A stretch of 64,000 bases of DNA from Bacteroidales bacterium (lineage in GTDB: Bacteria; Bacteroidota; Bacteroidia; Bacteroidales; UBA932): contig JAFRZX010000165.1 of NCBI GenBank assembly GCA_017442315.1, positions 1 through 64,000 on the forward strand. Reading direction: 5' to 3'. A model generated the notes under the pieces. The model was not told where the DNA came from, did not search any database, and saw only the letters and a list, made by a program, of their open reading frames with translations. Each line of letters starts with the position of its first letter. Positions within the stretch are counted from its first letter, which is position 1. Below are positions 16,340 through 26,745 of this stretch, in pieces. The position numbers were made by a program, and so were the translations under genes.

Positions 16340-17619
16340 TGAGCATGACTAAAGCATCGATATGCACGATTGGCGACGAAATCCTCATAGGACAGATCGT
16401 AGATACAAATTCATCACATATTTCCCAAGCATTAGGCACAGCTGGAATAAGGGTCACGAGAATGATATCCATCGGGGATGAGCATGATCAGATTGTAGAG
16501 ACCCTAGGCAAAGAACTAGAGGAAAATGATATAGTCGTAGTGACAGGAGGACTTGGGCCAACAAAAGATGATATAACCAAAACCGCACTTGCAGAACTTT
16601 CCGGAGCAACAGGCAACATTACAGACAAAACCCAGCTTGATATAATACATCAGATACTGGGAGCAAGAGGTCTCGATGTTCTGGATGTAAACCTGGCACA
16701 GGCATCTGTACCAGACACATGTGAGGTCATTCCAAACAAACTTGGCACAGCACCCGTAATGGTATTCAGGTTCGGGAAAGAACGATACAGCCACCAGCCT
16801 GCTTTGTATTCCTTGCCCGGAGTTCCTTTTGAGGCACTTGGAGCGCTTCCGGATATCATCGATGACATAAAGAGGCATAAAAGCCTTACTGACATATGCC
16901 ACAGGACCATAATGACTTTCGGCATAGCAGAATCCGCATTGGCCAGACATATACAGGATTGGGAGGATAACCTTCCCAAAGAGATGCATCTGGCCTATCT
17001 TCCCAACCTGCTGACCGGTGTAAGGCTGCGTCTTTCCGTATACGGAGGAAAGGCAAGCGAAATGCAGCAGCTCATTGAACGGGAAATAATGCGGCTCAAA
17101 CCGATGATATCGGAATGGATGTATTCCGAACAGGATGATACACTTCAGGCTTGCATTGGTCGGATACTTGGCGCAAAAGGAAAGACTGTGAGTGTCGCAG
17201 AATCCTGCACAGGAGGGATGATATCCGAGCTATTGACATCAGTTCCAGGTTCATCAGCCTATTATCTCGGCTCTGTCACGTCATACGCCAACAGCGTCAA
17301 ACAGAACACTCTCGGAGTCCGCAAAGAAACACTTGAGCAATATGGTGCCGTCAGCAGCGAATGTGTCGCTGAAATGTCGGAAGGTGTCAGACTGCTCATG
17401 GGCAGCGACTTTTCTGTAGCCACATCCGGCATAGCCGGACCAGGAGGCGGAAGTGAAGACAAGCCTGCAGGAACAGTCTGGATCGGAGTTAGTTCACAAA
17501 TGGGAACAGAAACATTCAGATTGAGATTTACTGGTGACAGGAAACGCAATATTGAACGTTTTGCAGCTCATGCACTAAACATTTTGCGACAAAAGATATT
17601 GAAAGAGGCAAACCTTTGA
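16339..17619 (+). CDS. cinA: CinA-family nicotinamide-nucleotide amidohydrolase
   Basis: A 426-residue CinA with both domains. Residues 1-170 are the MoaB/MogA-like domain (IGDEILIGQIVDTNS, VVTGGLGPTKDD), linked to ADP-ribose pyrophosphatase activity in this family. Residues 265-426 are the PncC amidohydrolase domain (VSVAESCTGG, TSGIAGPGGG, PAGTVWIG), which deamidates nicotinamide mononucleotide for NAD recycling. Both signatures are complete and the length is normal. It overlaps pyrD by one base and probably shares its transcript. The competence role from the name is not implied here. Confidence 0.92.
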   Translation: MSMTKASICTIGDEILIGQIVDTNSSHISQALGTAGIRVTRMISIGDEHDQIVETLGKELEENDIVVVTGGLGPTKDDITKTALAELSGATGNITDKTQLDIIHQILGARGLDVLDVNLAQASVPDTCEVIPNKLGTAPVMVFRFGKERYSHQPALYSLPGVPFEALGALPDIIDDIKRHKSLTDICHRTIMTFGIAESALARHIQDWEDNLPKEMHLAYLPNLLTGVRLRLSVYGGKASEMQQLIEREIMRLKPMISEWMYSEQDDTLQACIGRILGAKGKTVSVAESCTGGMISELLTSVPGSSAYYLGSVTSYANSVKQNTLGVRKETLEQYGAVSSECVAEMSEGVRLLMGSDFSVATSGIAGPGGGSEDKPAGTVWIGVSSQMGTETFRLRFTGDRKRNIERFAAHALNILRQKILKEANL

Positions 17620-17749
17620 CAAACACCCGATAAAACAAAAATGTTTTACGTTATAACAATTTTGTTTCATACAAATATGTAAACAATAAGTATTTTTTAT
17701 ACAAGATTCAAAGCATTGTATATCAAACATTTAACAAAAAGGGGGATAA

Positions 17750-18673
17750 ATGAGTATAGCACATACGAAATTTGAACAGAAAAAAAGAAGAATCAGGGTA
17801 AACGGGATCTTTTATGCTATCATATCTTCTGCATCCTTCGGATTTTCCCCCTTGTTCAGTCTAAGCCTGATAGCTGCCGGACTATCCAATTTCGATGTAC
17901 TGTCATATAGATGGGGAACAGCCGGACTGGTTCTTATGATATATGCATTCTGCAAAAGAAAGACACTGAAATTTTCATCTTTCGATGAAGTCTGGAAAGT
18001 GATTCTTTTAAGCGCCCTACGATCCATTACATCTGTGACACTTCTGATCGGCTATGCAAATATTTCAAGCGGAATTGCATCAACAATAAATTTCATGTAT
18101 CCGGTTGTTGTGGCTCTATGCATGATGCTGTTCTTCGGAGACCGAAAATCCCCTATAGATATCGGGGCAATTGGCGTATCCATCTTCGGCGTCTATCTTC
18201 TGGCATCCGGAGACAGCCTCATAATTGAAGGAGGAAACACCTCACTTGGCTTGATATGTTCCATAATATCTGCTCTTTCTTTTGCAGCGTACTACATTCT
18301 CATGAAACAGATCAAGGCAGACAAGATCGAAGTTGTCAAGTTCACAACATGGATGATGATATTGAGCGCAATATATTTCATCATCTGCGCTTTCATATTT
18401 GACGGCAAGCTGACTTTGGTGACTGACGGACAAAACTGGCTATACATACTCGGACTCGGACTTTGGTCAACCATGGTATCAAATTTCACGGGAGTCAAAG
18501 CGGTAAGACGCATAGGTCCGACAATGACATCAATACTTGGAGCCCTGCAGCCTCTGACTGCAGTAGTACTCGGTGTACTCTTTCTTCAAGAACATCTATA
18601 TCTCAAGTCCATCATCGGTATAACGCTGATCCTCATAGCCGTTACCATTGTCGTAATGCATCAGAAGAAATGA
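17750..18673 (+). CDS. EamA/DMT-family transporter
   Basis: A 307-residue protein with ten predicted membrane helices in two EamA repeats (about residues 18-145 and 163-303). The first repeat shows GFSPLFSLSL and SLRSITSVTLLIGYANIS-like features and the second YYILMKQIKADK and GPTMTSILGALQPL. Members of the drug/metabolite transporter family export amino acids, metabolites or drugs; the substrate here cannot be read. A G-rich stretch (aaaggggg) 5-12 bp before the ATG is a stronger Shine-Dalgarno-like site than is usual in Bacteroidota. The 130-bp region upstream contains no consensus -7 box. It converges with the dipeptidase gene. Confidence 0.87.
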   Translation: MSIAHTKFEQKKRRIRVNGIFYAIISSASFGFSPLFSLSLIAAGLSNFDVLSYRWGTAGLVLMIYAFCKRKTLKFSSFDEVWKVILLSALRSITSVTLLIGYANISSGIASTINFMYPVVVALCMMLFFGDRKSPIDIGAIGVSIFGVYLLASGDSLIIEGGNTSLGLICSIISALSFAAYYILMKQIKADKIEVVKFTTWMMILSAIYFIICAFIFDGKLTLVTDGQNWLYILGLGLWSTMVSNFTGVKAVRRIGPTMTSILGALQPLTAVVLGVLFLQEHLYLKSIIGITLILIAVTIVVMHQKK

Positions 18674-18690
18674 TATCCTTATCAGCATCA

Positions 18691-19767
18691 TCAGGATTCC
18701 AGAACACGGAAGAAATTTGATGAGGCAATTTTTGAAAGATCGTATTCTGAATATCCACGCAAACGAAGTTCATCGAAAAGGAACGGCATCATGGATACAT
18801 CTTCCATACCTGCAGGAGTGACAGCTATACCGTCGAAATCTGATCCAAGGCCGACATGATCCACTCCGACTAGTTCTACAACATGATCGATATGATCGGC
18901 TATACGTCTGAAAGACGGTCTCTGCAAAGAAGCCAACCTGTCCAGTACCTCATGCCAGGCAGCACGACGCACGTCATCTGAAGGATCTTCAATAAACTCA
19001 TTTTCAACTACTTCACCCATATCAATCAAACCTGAGCTTGAAAGAATGTCAGTGAATCCGGAATCCAGAAAGAGAGGGTAGAAATTGATCTGTATGACGC
19101 CCCCTCCTCCAGCCAAGGCTCTAATCATATCATCAGACATATTGCGCGGATGTCCAGCCAAGGCACGACAACACGAATGAGTTGCGACAACGGGTTTTGA
19201 GGAATGCTCAAGTACATCATAAAACGTATCATCGGAAGCATGGGAAATATCAACCAACATTCCCATCTTATTCATCTGCGCCACCAGTTCTTTTCCGAAA
19301 GGACTCAAACCTCCCCATCTTTTCATATCAGATGCGCAGGAATCACATATATGGTTATTTAAAGAATGACATAAGGTAACATACCTTACTCCCCTATCAT
19401 AAAACCATTTAAGATTATCCATCGAGTATCCTATCGGAGAACCGTTCTCCAGACCGAGAAAAACAGAGAACAATCCTTTGTCCTTATTAGACAAAGCATC
19501 TGAAGATGACATAGCAAATGCTGCAGCATCGGGATTGGCATTGACAACCCCATTCACACCATTCAAAAGTAATGAAGCATATTCAAGCGCTTCATCATGT
19601 CTGTCATCCAAAGAAGATGGAACATACAAAGCGAAAAATGCACCGTCGACTTTTCCCTTCTTCAATTTAGGAAAGTCCACATGAGCATGGTCATTGTCTA
19701 GCGACATGTCTCTCAAACGCAGAATCTGTGAAGGAGTATCGCAATGGGAATCAAGAATAAACATCAC
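18691..19767 (-). CDS. Membrane dipeptidase-type peptidase, family M19
   Basis: A 358-residue zinc dipeptidase of the renal dipeptidase family. Metal ligands appear in DSHCDTP (residues 6-12), LGLENG, the His residues of THSCCRAL and DISHASD, and the Asp in GLGSDFDG. Members cleave dipeptides, including D-residue forms from peptidoglycan turnover. No signal peptide is seen, so it is probably cytosolic. It is the last gene of a leftward operon and overlaps rlmB by 4 bp; a second ATG one codon in (19764) is an alternative start. Confidence 0.9.
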   Translation of the reverse strand: MMFILDSHCDTPSQILRLRDMSLDNDHAHVDFPKLKKGKVDGAFFALYVPSSLDDRHDEALEYASLLLNGVNGVVNANPDAAAFAMSSSDALSNKDKGLFSVFLGLENGSPIGYSMDNLKWFYDRGVRYVTLCHSLNNHICDSCASDMKRWGGLSPFGKELVAQMNKMGMLVDISHASDDTFYDVLEHSSKPVVATHSCCRALAGHPRNMSDDMIRALAGGGGVIQINFYPLFLDSGFTDILSSSGLIDMGEVVENEFIEDPSDDVRRAAWHEVLDRLASLQRPSFRRIADHIDHVVELVGVDHVGLGSDFDGIAVTPAGMEDVSMMPFLFDELRLRGYSEYDLSKIASSNFFRVLES

Positions 19768-20510
19768 TTTGTAATTCTTTGTCTTACAGCTTCATACATA
19801 ACAACAGCTGAAGCAACGGATACGTTAAGTGAGGTAATCTCGCCTGTCATTGGAATAGCAGCCTTGTCGTCAGCAAGATCAAGCATTGCCTGAGAAATCC
19901 CCTTACCTTCAGACCCCATAATGATGGCACAAGGTCCCGTCATATCCACATCATACAACAGTCTGTCAGTCTTTTCTGTTGCAGCAATAAGCCTGAATCC
20001 ACTCTGCTGCAGATAATATGCAGCCACCCTGAGGTTTGGAACCTTGCATGTGTCAATCCGCATCAGAGCTCCTGCAGATGCTTTCACGGCATCAGCATTT
20101 ATAGCAGCTCCTCCTTTAGCCGGTACAATTATGCCATTGCCTCCCGCACACTCCAGACTGCGTGCTATGGCACCAAGATTCCTCACATCGCTGACTCCAT
20201 CCAGAATCACCAGCAAAGGATTTTCACTCCTTGCGAGTGCATTGTTCACAAGCTGTTCTATATCAACATAGTCTATTTGAGAAATATAAGCCAGCACTCC
20301 TTGGTGCGCTCCTCTGACAGCTCTGCTGATTCTTTCTCCAGGTACGAACTGAAAAGGAATTTCATTAAGTTTCAGAAGTTCCAGCAGCTCCCTGAACTGA
20401 TTTCCTTCAAGTCCCTGCTTCAGAAGCACCTTGTCAAATTTCTTTCCTGCCCTGACTGCCTCCAGAACCGGATGCATTCCGAACAGATACTGCATTTTCT
20501 TTTCTTCCAT
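19764..20510 (-). CDS. rlmB: 23S rRNA (guanosine-2'-O-)-methyltransferase, RlmB-like SpoU/TrmH family
   Basis: A 248-residue SPOUT-fold RNA methyltransferase. The N-terminal substrate-binding domain (YLFGMHPVLEAVRAGKK) is followed by motif 1, DGVSDVRNLGAIARS, motif 2, IIMGSEGKGIS, and motif 3, IPMTGEITSLNVSVA, the trefoil knot that binds SAM. RlmB modifies G2251 in the peptidyl-transferase loop of 23S rRNA; that precise target is by family. The alternative start at the second Met (residue 6) fits RlmB starts equally well. It is 1 bp downstream of the ABC-F gene, which also acts on ribosomes. Confidence 0.88.
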   Translation of the reverse strand: MEEKKMQYLFGMHPVLEAVRAGKKFDKVLLKQGLEGNQFRELLELLKLNEIPFQFVPGERISRAVRGAHQGVLAYISQIDYVDIEQLVNNALARSENPLLVILDGVSDVRNLGAIARSLECAGGNGIIVPAKGGAAINADAVKASAGALMRIDTCKVPNLRVAAYYLQQSGFRLIAATEKTDRLLYDVDMTGPCAIIMGSEGKGISQAMLDLADDKAAIPMTGEITSLNVSVASAVVMYEAVRQRITK

Positions 20511-20511
20511 A

Positions 20512-22446
20512 TCAGAATTCTAACTGTTCATTCAATTTTTCCCATTCCGCCATCTTGAAATCCAATTCTCTCTTATTTTCAAGGTAGGCTCTGGTCAACT
20601 CCATGACATCATCTTCAGGACCAGGGTTAGAGAGTACCGACTCAATATCTTTCATCTTTAATTCCAACTCTCCTATCCCCTTCTCTAGAAATGATATACG
20701 ATTCCTTATCTTCTTTTCTTCTTTAGATACATACCTTTTAGCCTGATACTCCTGTCTGGCTACTTCCTTCTTCTGGACAACCTCAGCGGACTTCTCCTCG
20801 ACAACCTTATAATGTCTTTCCAGTTCGCTTAGATTTTCCAGTTTCCGACGATCAAGAAACTCTTGAACACCTCCAAGATGCTCCTTCACTTTCCCATCCC
20901 GGAACTCATATAGTTTATCGACAAGACCATCCAGGAAATCACGGTCATGAGAAACGATTATCAACGTACCGTCATATGCCTTAAGAGCCTGCTTCAGCAT
21001 ATCCTTAGAACGTATATCCATATGATTGGTAGGCTCATCAAGCGCCAGCAGATTATAAGGTCTGAGCATCAGCTTGGCCATGGCGAGACGTGCCCTTTCT
21101 CCACCACTCAGCACTGCCACCTTCTTATCTATGTCTTCACCTTTGAAAAGAAATGCCCCCAGTATGTCACGAAGCTTCAGCCTTATATCGCCTACAGCAA
21201 TACGGTCCAACGTACCGAATACCGTATCCTCTTTATCGAGTATATCCTCTTGATTCTGAGCATAATAGCCTATATTTACATTATATCCTGACTTAGACTC
21301 TCCCATCATAGGATCCAATTCCCCCATTATCACTCTCATAAGAGTTGTCTTACCCTCTCCATTCCTTCCCACCAAGGCCACCTTCTCTCCTCTGCGAACC
21401 TCAATCGCGGCATCTGAGAAGACTATCTTCTCCCCATATCCAACCATCATATCTACAGACTTATATACTATATCTCCAGATCGTGGAGCAGGAGGGAATT
21501 TCACTGTCATGACAGACCTGTCTTCCACATCAATCTCTATCCTTTCCAGTTTCTCCAGCTGCTTGACTCTGGACTGCACCTGATTGGACTTAGTAGGCTT
21601 ATATCTGAATTTCTCTATGAACTCCTCGGTTTTCTCTATCAGCCTCTGCTGATTCTCATATGCTGCCTTCTGCTGTTCGATCCTCTCACGACGAAGTTCG
21701 AGATACCTGCTGTATGGAACCCTGTAGTCATGTATTCTTCCAAGCATGATTTCAACAGTCCTGTTGGTCACATTATCGAGAAACTTACGGTCATGGGAAA
21801 TAAGCACCAGAGATCCACGATAACTCTTAAGATATTCTTCCAGCCATTCTATAGACTCTATGTCAAGATGATTTGTCGGCTCATCCAGCAGAAGCACATC
21901 TGGCTTGGACAACAGTATCTTAGCAAGCTCGATACGCATATTCCAACCCTGACTGAAAGTTTCAGCAGGTCTGGAAAGTTCATCATACCTGAAGCCTAAT
22001 CCAAGAAGAGTCCTTTCTGCCAGAACCTCAGGATTTTCACTGCGGGTGTATGAAAGTCTGTCATTGATTTCATTCATCCTTATTATCAGGTCATGATATT
22101 CCTTTGATTCATAATCCTGCCTCTCTGCCAACTCGACAGTTATACGCCCTAACGCTTCCTCAAGTTCAAAGATATCTGAAAAGGCAGTCATTGCCTCATC
22201 TATCACGCTACGGCCTTTGCAATGTTCCATGATCTGAGGCAGATAACCTATCTTGACATCATTACGAACAGCAACTTTTCCGGAAGTTGGGCTCTGTATT
22301 CCGCATATAAGTTTAAGAATCGTAGATTTGCCTGCACCATTCTTTCCCACGAGACCGATCTTGTCAGTCTCGCTTATGTGGAAGTCAATTCCATTGAGCA
22401 ATGTAAATCCACCATATGCTACAGTCAGGTCGTTAATTGAAATCAT
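20512..22446 (-). CDS. ABC-F family ATPase (ribosome-associated)
   Basis: A 644-residue soluble protein with two ABC ATPase domains and no membrane segments. Domain 1 has GKNGAGKST and LLLDEPTNHLDIESI; domain 2 has GRNGEGKTT, LSGGERARLAMAKL and LALDEPTNHMDIRS. The linker (about residues 235-320) is the charged P-site tRNA interaction motif region of ABC-F proteins, and a coiled-coil tail of about 100 residues ends the protein, as in Uup/YdiF types. ABC-F proteins resolve stalled or blocked ribosomes, and some confer antibiotic protection; nothing indicates resistance here. It sits between tatC (16-bp gap) and rlmB (1-bp gap). Confidence 0.9.
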   Translation of the reverse strand: MISINDLTVAYGGFTLLNGIDFHISETDKIGLVGKNGAGKSTILKLICGIQSPTSGKVAVRNDVKIGYLPQIMEHCKGRSVIDEAMTAFSDIFELEEALGRITVELAERQDYESKEYHDLIIRMNEINDRLSYTRSENPEVLAERTLLGLGFRYDELSRPAETFSQGWNMRIELAKILLSKPDVLLLDEPTNHLDIESIEWLEEYLKSYRGSLVLISHDRKFLDNVTNRTVEIMLGRIHDYRVPYSRYLELRRERIEQQKAAYENQQRLIEKTEEFIEKFRYKPTKSNQVQSRVKQLEKLERIEIDVEDRSVMTVKFPPAPRSGDIVYKSVDMMVGYGEKIVFSDAAIEVRRGEKVALVGRNGEGKTTLMRVIMGELDPMMGESKSGYNVNIGYYAQNQEDILDKEDTVFGTLDRIAVGDIRLKLRDILGAFLFKGEDIDKKVAVLSGGERARLAMAKLMLRPYNLLALDEPTNHMDIRSKDMLKQALKAYDGTLIIVSHDRDFLDGLVDKLYEFRDGKVKEHLGGVQEFLDRRKLENLSELERHYKVVEEKSAEVVQKKEVARQEYQAKRYVSKEEKKIRNRISFLEKGIGELELKMKDIESVLSNPGPEDDVMELTRAYLENKRELDFKMAEWEKLNEQLEF

Positions 22447-22462
22447 AGCTAATCATTTAAAT

Positions 22463-23224
22463 TCATTCCGCGAGCTTATCACCTCTACAGCACAGGAGAA
22501 TGCTGAACTCATATAAAAGATAAAGAGGGACTGAGCAGATAAGAAGCGAGAAAGGATCACCGGAAGGCGTTATTATGGCGGCAAGTACAAGTACTCCGCA
22601 GACTGCATACTTCCGATAAGCAATCATATTCTCTCTTGTAACAATTCCCATAGCAGACAATACCGCAACTACTGCTGGAAACTCAAACACTATTCCGAAT
22701 GCAAGGACCGTTGATGTCAATAAGGAAATATATGAAGAGAGAGAAAAAGTATTCGGTACGGACGCACTGACCTGATAGTCTGCAAAAAAATTCAGCATCA
22801 AAGGCAAAACAATGAAATATCCGACAGCAAGACCCACATAGAACAATACTGATGCATACATGAATGCCTTCCTTACAGCTTTCTTTTCATCCACATATAA
22901 TGCTGGAGCTATAAATCTCCACAGCTCGTAAATAATATACGGGCATGCAAGTATCAGAGCAGTGATGAATGTAACTTTCAGATGTATGACAAACTGTGCG
23001 GCCACCTCCAGATTTACCAATGGCAAAGACATATCGATGCCAGTAAACCTATAAAATATAAAATCCTGCCTGGATGGAGCCAGAACAACATCATCGAAAA
23101 GAAAATCCTTGAAGACAAAAAGCACTGTCGCAACACATATAAGTGCAACGATAATATGTATCAGGCTTTTTCTAAGATCATCAAGATGATCCCAGAAACT
23201 CATCATCTTTTCTTCCACCTGCAC
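22463..23224 (-). CDS. tatC: Sec-independent protein translocase TatC
   Basis: A 253-residue membrane protein with six helices. The N-terminal FWDHLDDLRKSL is the conserved TatC signature that binds twin-arginine signal peptides, and the Glu in the AEDEKK-like position is represented by VDEKKAVRKAF in the first cytoplasmic loop. The listed start is a GTG that overlaps the tatA stop (TAGTG). The ATG seven codons later, just before MSFWDHL, may be the true start. TatC and TatA together form the minimal translocase for folded, often cofactor-bearing, proteins. No separate TatB is present. Confidence 0.92.
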   Translation of the reverse strand: MQVEEKMMSFWDHLDDLRKSLIHIIVALICVATVLFVFKDFLFDDVVLAPSRQDFIFYRFTGIDMSLPLVNLEVAAQFVIHLKVTFITALILACPYIIYELWRFIAPALYVDEKKAVRKAFMYASVLFYVGLAVGYFIVLPLMLNFFADYQVSASVPNTFSLSSYISLLTSTVLAFGIVFEFPAVVAVLSAMGIVTRENMIAYRKYAVCGVLVLAAIITPSGDPFSLLICSVPLYLLYEFSILLCCRGDKLAE

Positions 23225-23439
23225 TACCTGTTCGCTGAATCTGAATCAAGTTTCTTGATATTCTTGTCATCCTCATCCACCTCAGTCAGACCTTGCTTAA
23301 AGCTCCTGACTCCTTTTCCCAATCCTTTCATCAATTCCGGAATCTTTTTCCCTCCGAAAAGAAGAAGAATGACCAAAGCAATCACTACAACTTCCCATAC
23401 ACCGACAAAAGCAAGAGGAGCAACAAATAAAGTATCCAT
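23224..23439 (-). CDS. tatA: Twin-arginine translocase subunit TatA
   Basis: A 71-residue TatA/E protein. A single membrane helix ([18 protein letters not shown]) is followed by the amphipathic helix with the [16 protein letters not shown] signature, then a short acidic tail. TatA oligomers form the translocation path with TatC. The ATG at 23437-23439 starts MDTLFVAP; upstream in-frame codons would overlap the thioesterase gene. Its stop overlaps the tatC start by one base and the thioesterase gene ends 4 bp upstream. Confidence 0.92.
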   Translation of the reverse strand: MDTLFVAPLAFVGVWEVVVIALVILLLFGGKKIPELMKGLGKGVRSFKQGLTEVDEDDKNIKKLDSDSANR

Positions 23440-23443
23440 AATA

Positions 23444-23851
23444 TCAATCGTTAATATATTGAGCAAAAAAATCAGCAAGCATCTGCGGACATCTCACAGG
23501 ACGTCTTGTCGCAGCATCTATGAACCCAAGCACAACCTCTCCTTCACAAAGAAGCTGACCGGATTCATTGAATATTTCATTATGTATGGTCAGCTTTGCT
23601 TTAGGTACTGCATCAACACTGGACCGTACAGAAAGTGTATCCCCCAATTTTGCAGGCATCCTGTAACGGCACACCACAGACACAACAGGAAGCATTATTC
23701 CAGCCTTTTCAATCTGTTCTATAGGAAGTCCATACTCCTTCAACATAGCGGTACGCCCGCATTCAAAATATCTGACATAATTTGAATGATGGACAATACC
23801 CATCTGATCAGTTTCGTAATATCTGACATCCAGTTTCAGCTCCGATTCCAT
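23444..23851 (-). CDS. Acyl-CoA thioesterase, YbgC/FadM-like hotdog protein
   Basis: A 135-residue 4HBT hotdog-fold thioesterase. The N-terminal signature [20 protein letters not shown] contains the catalytic Asp of this family, and the rest fits one hotdog domain. YbgC-type enzymes hydrolyse short or medium acyl-CoAs, and in many bacteria they are encoded beside the Tol-Pal system; here it leads the tat operon instead. It is the first gene of the six-gene leftward operon. A small inverted repeat lies just upstream of its start codon. Confidence 0.85.
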   Translation of the reverse strand: MESELKLDVRYYETDQMGIVHHSNYVRYFECGRTAMLKEYGLPIEQIEKAGIMLPVVSVVCRYRMPAKLGDTLSVRSSVDAVPKAKLTIHNEIFNESGQLLCEGEVVLGFIDAATRRPVRCPQMLADFFAQYIND

Positions 23852-23852
23852 G

Positions 23853-23868
23853 ATAACAAAAATGTTAT
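23853..23868 (-). promoter_or_regulatory. Inverted repeat at the start of the tat operon
   Basis: ATAACA-AAAA-TGTTAT is a perfect 6-bp-arm repeat that begins 1 bp before the thioesterase ATG. It may be an operator or a small hairpin that masks the start codon; it may also be chance in AT-rich DNA. Confidence 0.3.
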
Positions 23869-23890
23869 TACTTATAACTTTTCTGTTTTC

Positions 23891-26536
23891 CTAATTGCTT
23901 TTCAATGCGTTAAGAGAAGAAGTAATGCTCTCAATCTTAGACAATGAGTCGGCTTCCTTTTTACGTTCAACAGCCACTACAGCCTCAGGTGCATTTGCGA
24001 CAAAACGCTCATTTGAAAGCTTTTTACGAACACTGTCCAGGAATTTCTGCTGATATGCGAGCTCAGTCTCAAGCTTTGCAATCTCTTCTTCCACATTGAT
24101 CAGACCGGTAAGAGGCACGAACATTTCTACTGTCCTGACCATGAACCTCTGAGCTGAAGCCAAGTCACCTTCAGCATTACCTACTGTTACATTAGCTAGC
24201 TTTACAACAATAGGAAGGACTTCCGAAGGGAAAGCCCCTTTAATCTTAAGGTCAAGTGACTCCCTCGGAGACAGATTCTTGCTCTGACGAATATTACGCA
24301 CTCCTGCTACAGCTTCACATGCCATTTCAAATGAAGCAATCAAACCTGCATCATATTCTTTTGCCTTAGGATAATGCTGATTCATTATTGTCTCACCAGC
24401 CTTTCTCTCCGCCATATTCTGCCACAGTTCTTCAGTAATGAAAGGCATAATCGGATGAATCATCTTCAGCAGTGCATCAAGGAAACCAATAGTTGCATCA
24501 TATGTAGCCTTGTCTATTGCAGCGCCATATCCAGGCTTGACCGCCTCAAGATACCATGCACAGAAATCATCCCAGAATAACTTGTAAATAGCCATCAGAG
24601 CATCTGAAATACGGAATTTCGAGAAATGATCTTCCACAATCTCTATCACCTGGCTTAACTTGCTGTCGAACCACTTCACAGCTACAGCAGATGCCTCAGG
24701 CTGTACGGCTACAGCATCAACATTCCATCCCGTTACAAGACGGAAAGCATTCCATACCTTGTTGTTGAAGTTACGGCCCTGCTCAATCTGCGACTCATCA
24801 TACAGAATATCATTTCCAGCCGAACTGCAAAGAAGCATACCAAGTCTGACAGCATCTGCACCATATTTATCTATGAGGTCAAGCGGATCCGGAGAATTTC
24901 CGAGAGTCTTGGACATCTTGCGTCCAAGCTTGTCACGAACGATACCTGTAAGATAGACATTCCGGAACGGAACATCATTCATGAATTCATTACCTGCCAT
25001 TATCATACGGGCAACCCAGAAGAAGAGGATATCCGGACCCGTCACAAGATCATTTGTCGGATAATAATATGCAAGGTCTCTGTTTGGTTCAGCTTCAGGA
25101 TGTCCTGCCTTATTGGTGTCAAACACTGATATAGGCCACAGCCATGAAGAGAACCATGTATCGAGAACATCTTCATCCTGACGCAAATCTTCAGCAGTCA
25201 CATCAGCATCAAGTTGCTGTGCCAGAGCTAAAGCTTCGCTATCGGTAGCGGCAACAACAACCTGTCCATCAGGAAGATAATACGCAGGTATACGCTGTCC
25301 CCACCACAGTTGACGTGAAATGCACCAATCACGCACATTCTCCATCCAATGACGGTATGTATTGCGATATTTATCAGGAATCAGCTTCACATCTCCGTTC
25401 TCGACGGATTCGAGAGCATCCTTTGCCAATGCTTCCATCTTGAGGAACCACTGCATTGAAAGTCTCGGCTCAATTACCGCATTTGTTCTTTCCGAATAAC
25501 CCACAGGAGATGTATAATCCTCCATCTTCTCCAGATTGCCGGATTCTTCAAGCATCTTCACAATCTTCTTACGGGCATCAAAACGATCTTCTCCAACAAG
25601 GATCTGTGCCTTTTCATTCAGACGACCATGATCGTCAATTATGTCGATGACCGGCAGATTATGCCTTATGCCGATTTCGTAATCATTTACATCATGAGCC
25701 GGAGTCACCTTTAGACATCCTGTACCGAAATCCATAGAGACATAACTATCCTCTATAATTGGTATCTCCTTATTAATCAGCGGAATAAGCACCTTACATC
25801 CTCTAAGCCAATGATATCTCTCATCATCAGGATTTATGCATACGGCAGCATCGGCCATGATTGTCTCAGGGCGGGTTGTCGCAATGATGATGTACTTATC
25901 GGTTGGATTACCCTGTCCGTCAGAAATGAAATAACGCAAATGATAGAACTTGCTGACAGTATCCTTATGCACAACCTCTTCATCACTGACAGCTGTCAGT
26001 CCTACAGGATCCCAGTTGACCATACGTACTCCTCTATAAATATAGCCTTTATTATAGAAGTATACGAATGTATTGATCACAGCTTCACTCAGATCCGGAT
26101 CCATCGTGAACCGGGTCCTGTCCCAATCACATGAAGCTCCAAGCTTGCGAAGCTGGCTGAGGATGATGCCACCATGTTTCTCCTTCCACTCCCATGCATG
26201 TCTGAGGAATTCCTCACGTGTAAGATCCTCCTTCTTAATACCATCTGCAGCAAGTTTCTGTACGACCTTGTTTTCTGTTGCTATGGAGGCATGGTCAGTT
26301 CCAGGCACCCAGCATGCATTCTTGCCATCCATTCTTGCCTTACGTACAAGCACATCATTCAATGTATTGTTCAACACATGCCCCATATGAAGGATACCTG
26401 TCACATTAGGCGGCGGAATTACGACAGTATAAGGCTCTCTGTCATCAGGTTCCGAATGAAAAAACTTGTTTTCAAGCCAATAGGCATACCATTTATCCTC
26501 CGTCTCAGCAGGATTGTACTTTGCTGGCAGTTCCAT
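23891..26536 (-). CDS. valS: Valyl-tRNA synthetase
   Basis: An 881-residue class I aminoacyl-tRNA synthetase that charges tRNA-Val. Seen in order are [18 protein letters not shown] (HIGH motif as HMGH, about residues 42-59), the editing domain with [24 protein letters not shown] (KMSKS motif, about 545), the anticodon-binding domain, and a C-terminal coiled coil (about 805-880). The motifs are complete and the length is normal. The leader upstream contains inverted repeats. It is flanked by intergenic gaps on both sides and is probably monocistronic. Confidence 0.96.
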   Translation of the reverse strand: MELPAKYNPAETEDKWYAYWLENKFFHSEPDDREPYTVVIPPPNVTGILHMGHVLNNTLNDVLVRKARMDGKNACWVPGTDHASIATENKVVQKLAADGIKKEDLTREEFLRHAWEWKEKHGGIILSQLRKLGASCDWDRTRFTMDPDLSEAVINTFVYFYNKGYIYRGVRMVNWDPVGLTAVSDEEVVHKDTVSKFYHLRYFISDGQGNPTDKYIIIATTRPETIMADAAVCINPDDERYHWLRGCKVLIPLINKEIPIIEDSYVSMDFGTGCLKVTPAHDVNDYEIGIRHNLPVIDIIDDHGRLNEKAQILVGEDRFDARKKIVKMLEESGNLEKMEDYTSPVGYSERTNAVIEPRLSMQWFLKMEALAKDALESVENGDVKLIPDKYRNTYRHWMENVRDWCISRQLWWGQRIPAYYLPDGQVVVAATDSEALALAQQLDADVTAEDLRQDEDVLDTWFSSWLWPISVFDTNKAGHPEAEPNRDLAYYYPTNDLVTGPDILFFWVARMIMAGNEFMNDVPFRNVYLTGIVRDKLGRKMSKTLGNSPDPLDLIDKYGADAVRLGMLLCSSAGNDILYDESQIEQGRNFNNKVWNAFRLVTGWNVDAVAVQPEASAVAVKWFDSKLSQVIEIVEDHFSKFRISDALMAIYKLFWDDFCAWYLEAVKPGYGAAIDKATYDATIGFLDALLKMIHPIMPFITEELWQNMAERKAGETIMNQHYPKAKEYDAGLIASFEMACEAVAGVRNIRQSKNLSPRESLDLKIKGAFPSEVLPIVVKLANVTVGNAEGDLASAQRFMVRTVEMFVPLTGLINVEEEIAKLETELAYQQKFLDSVRKKLSNERFVANAPEAVVAVERKKEADSLSKIESITSSLNALKSN

Positions 26537-26619
26537 AAAAATATATAATCTATATCAAGTTTCGCAATTTCAAGTTGTTGACAATTAAAGACTCACACAG
26601 TCAGCGAAACTTTTATCCA

Positions 26620-26693
26620 CTGCAGAATCTTCATTTTTGATACCGAATATCTAATTTGCGGAATCTCTTGTCCGGAACCAGGAAATTCTGCAG
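26620..26693 (-). promoter_or_regulatory. Inverted repeats in the valS leader region
   Basis: CTGCAGAAT (26620-26628) pairs with ATTCTGCAG (26685-26693), and TCTTGTC also pairs with GACAAGA nearby as a competing stem. This structured region lies between the radical SAM gene and valS, 84 bp or more before the valS ATG. It could be a leader structure or the terminator of the upstream gene. No T-run is seen. Confidence 0.3.
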
Positions 26694-26745
26694 ACAAGAC
26701 CTTCCAACTAAACACAATATCGTACAAAGATAGCAATTATTTTGA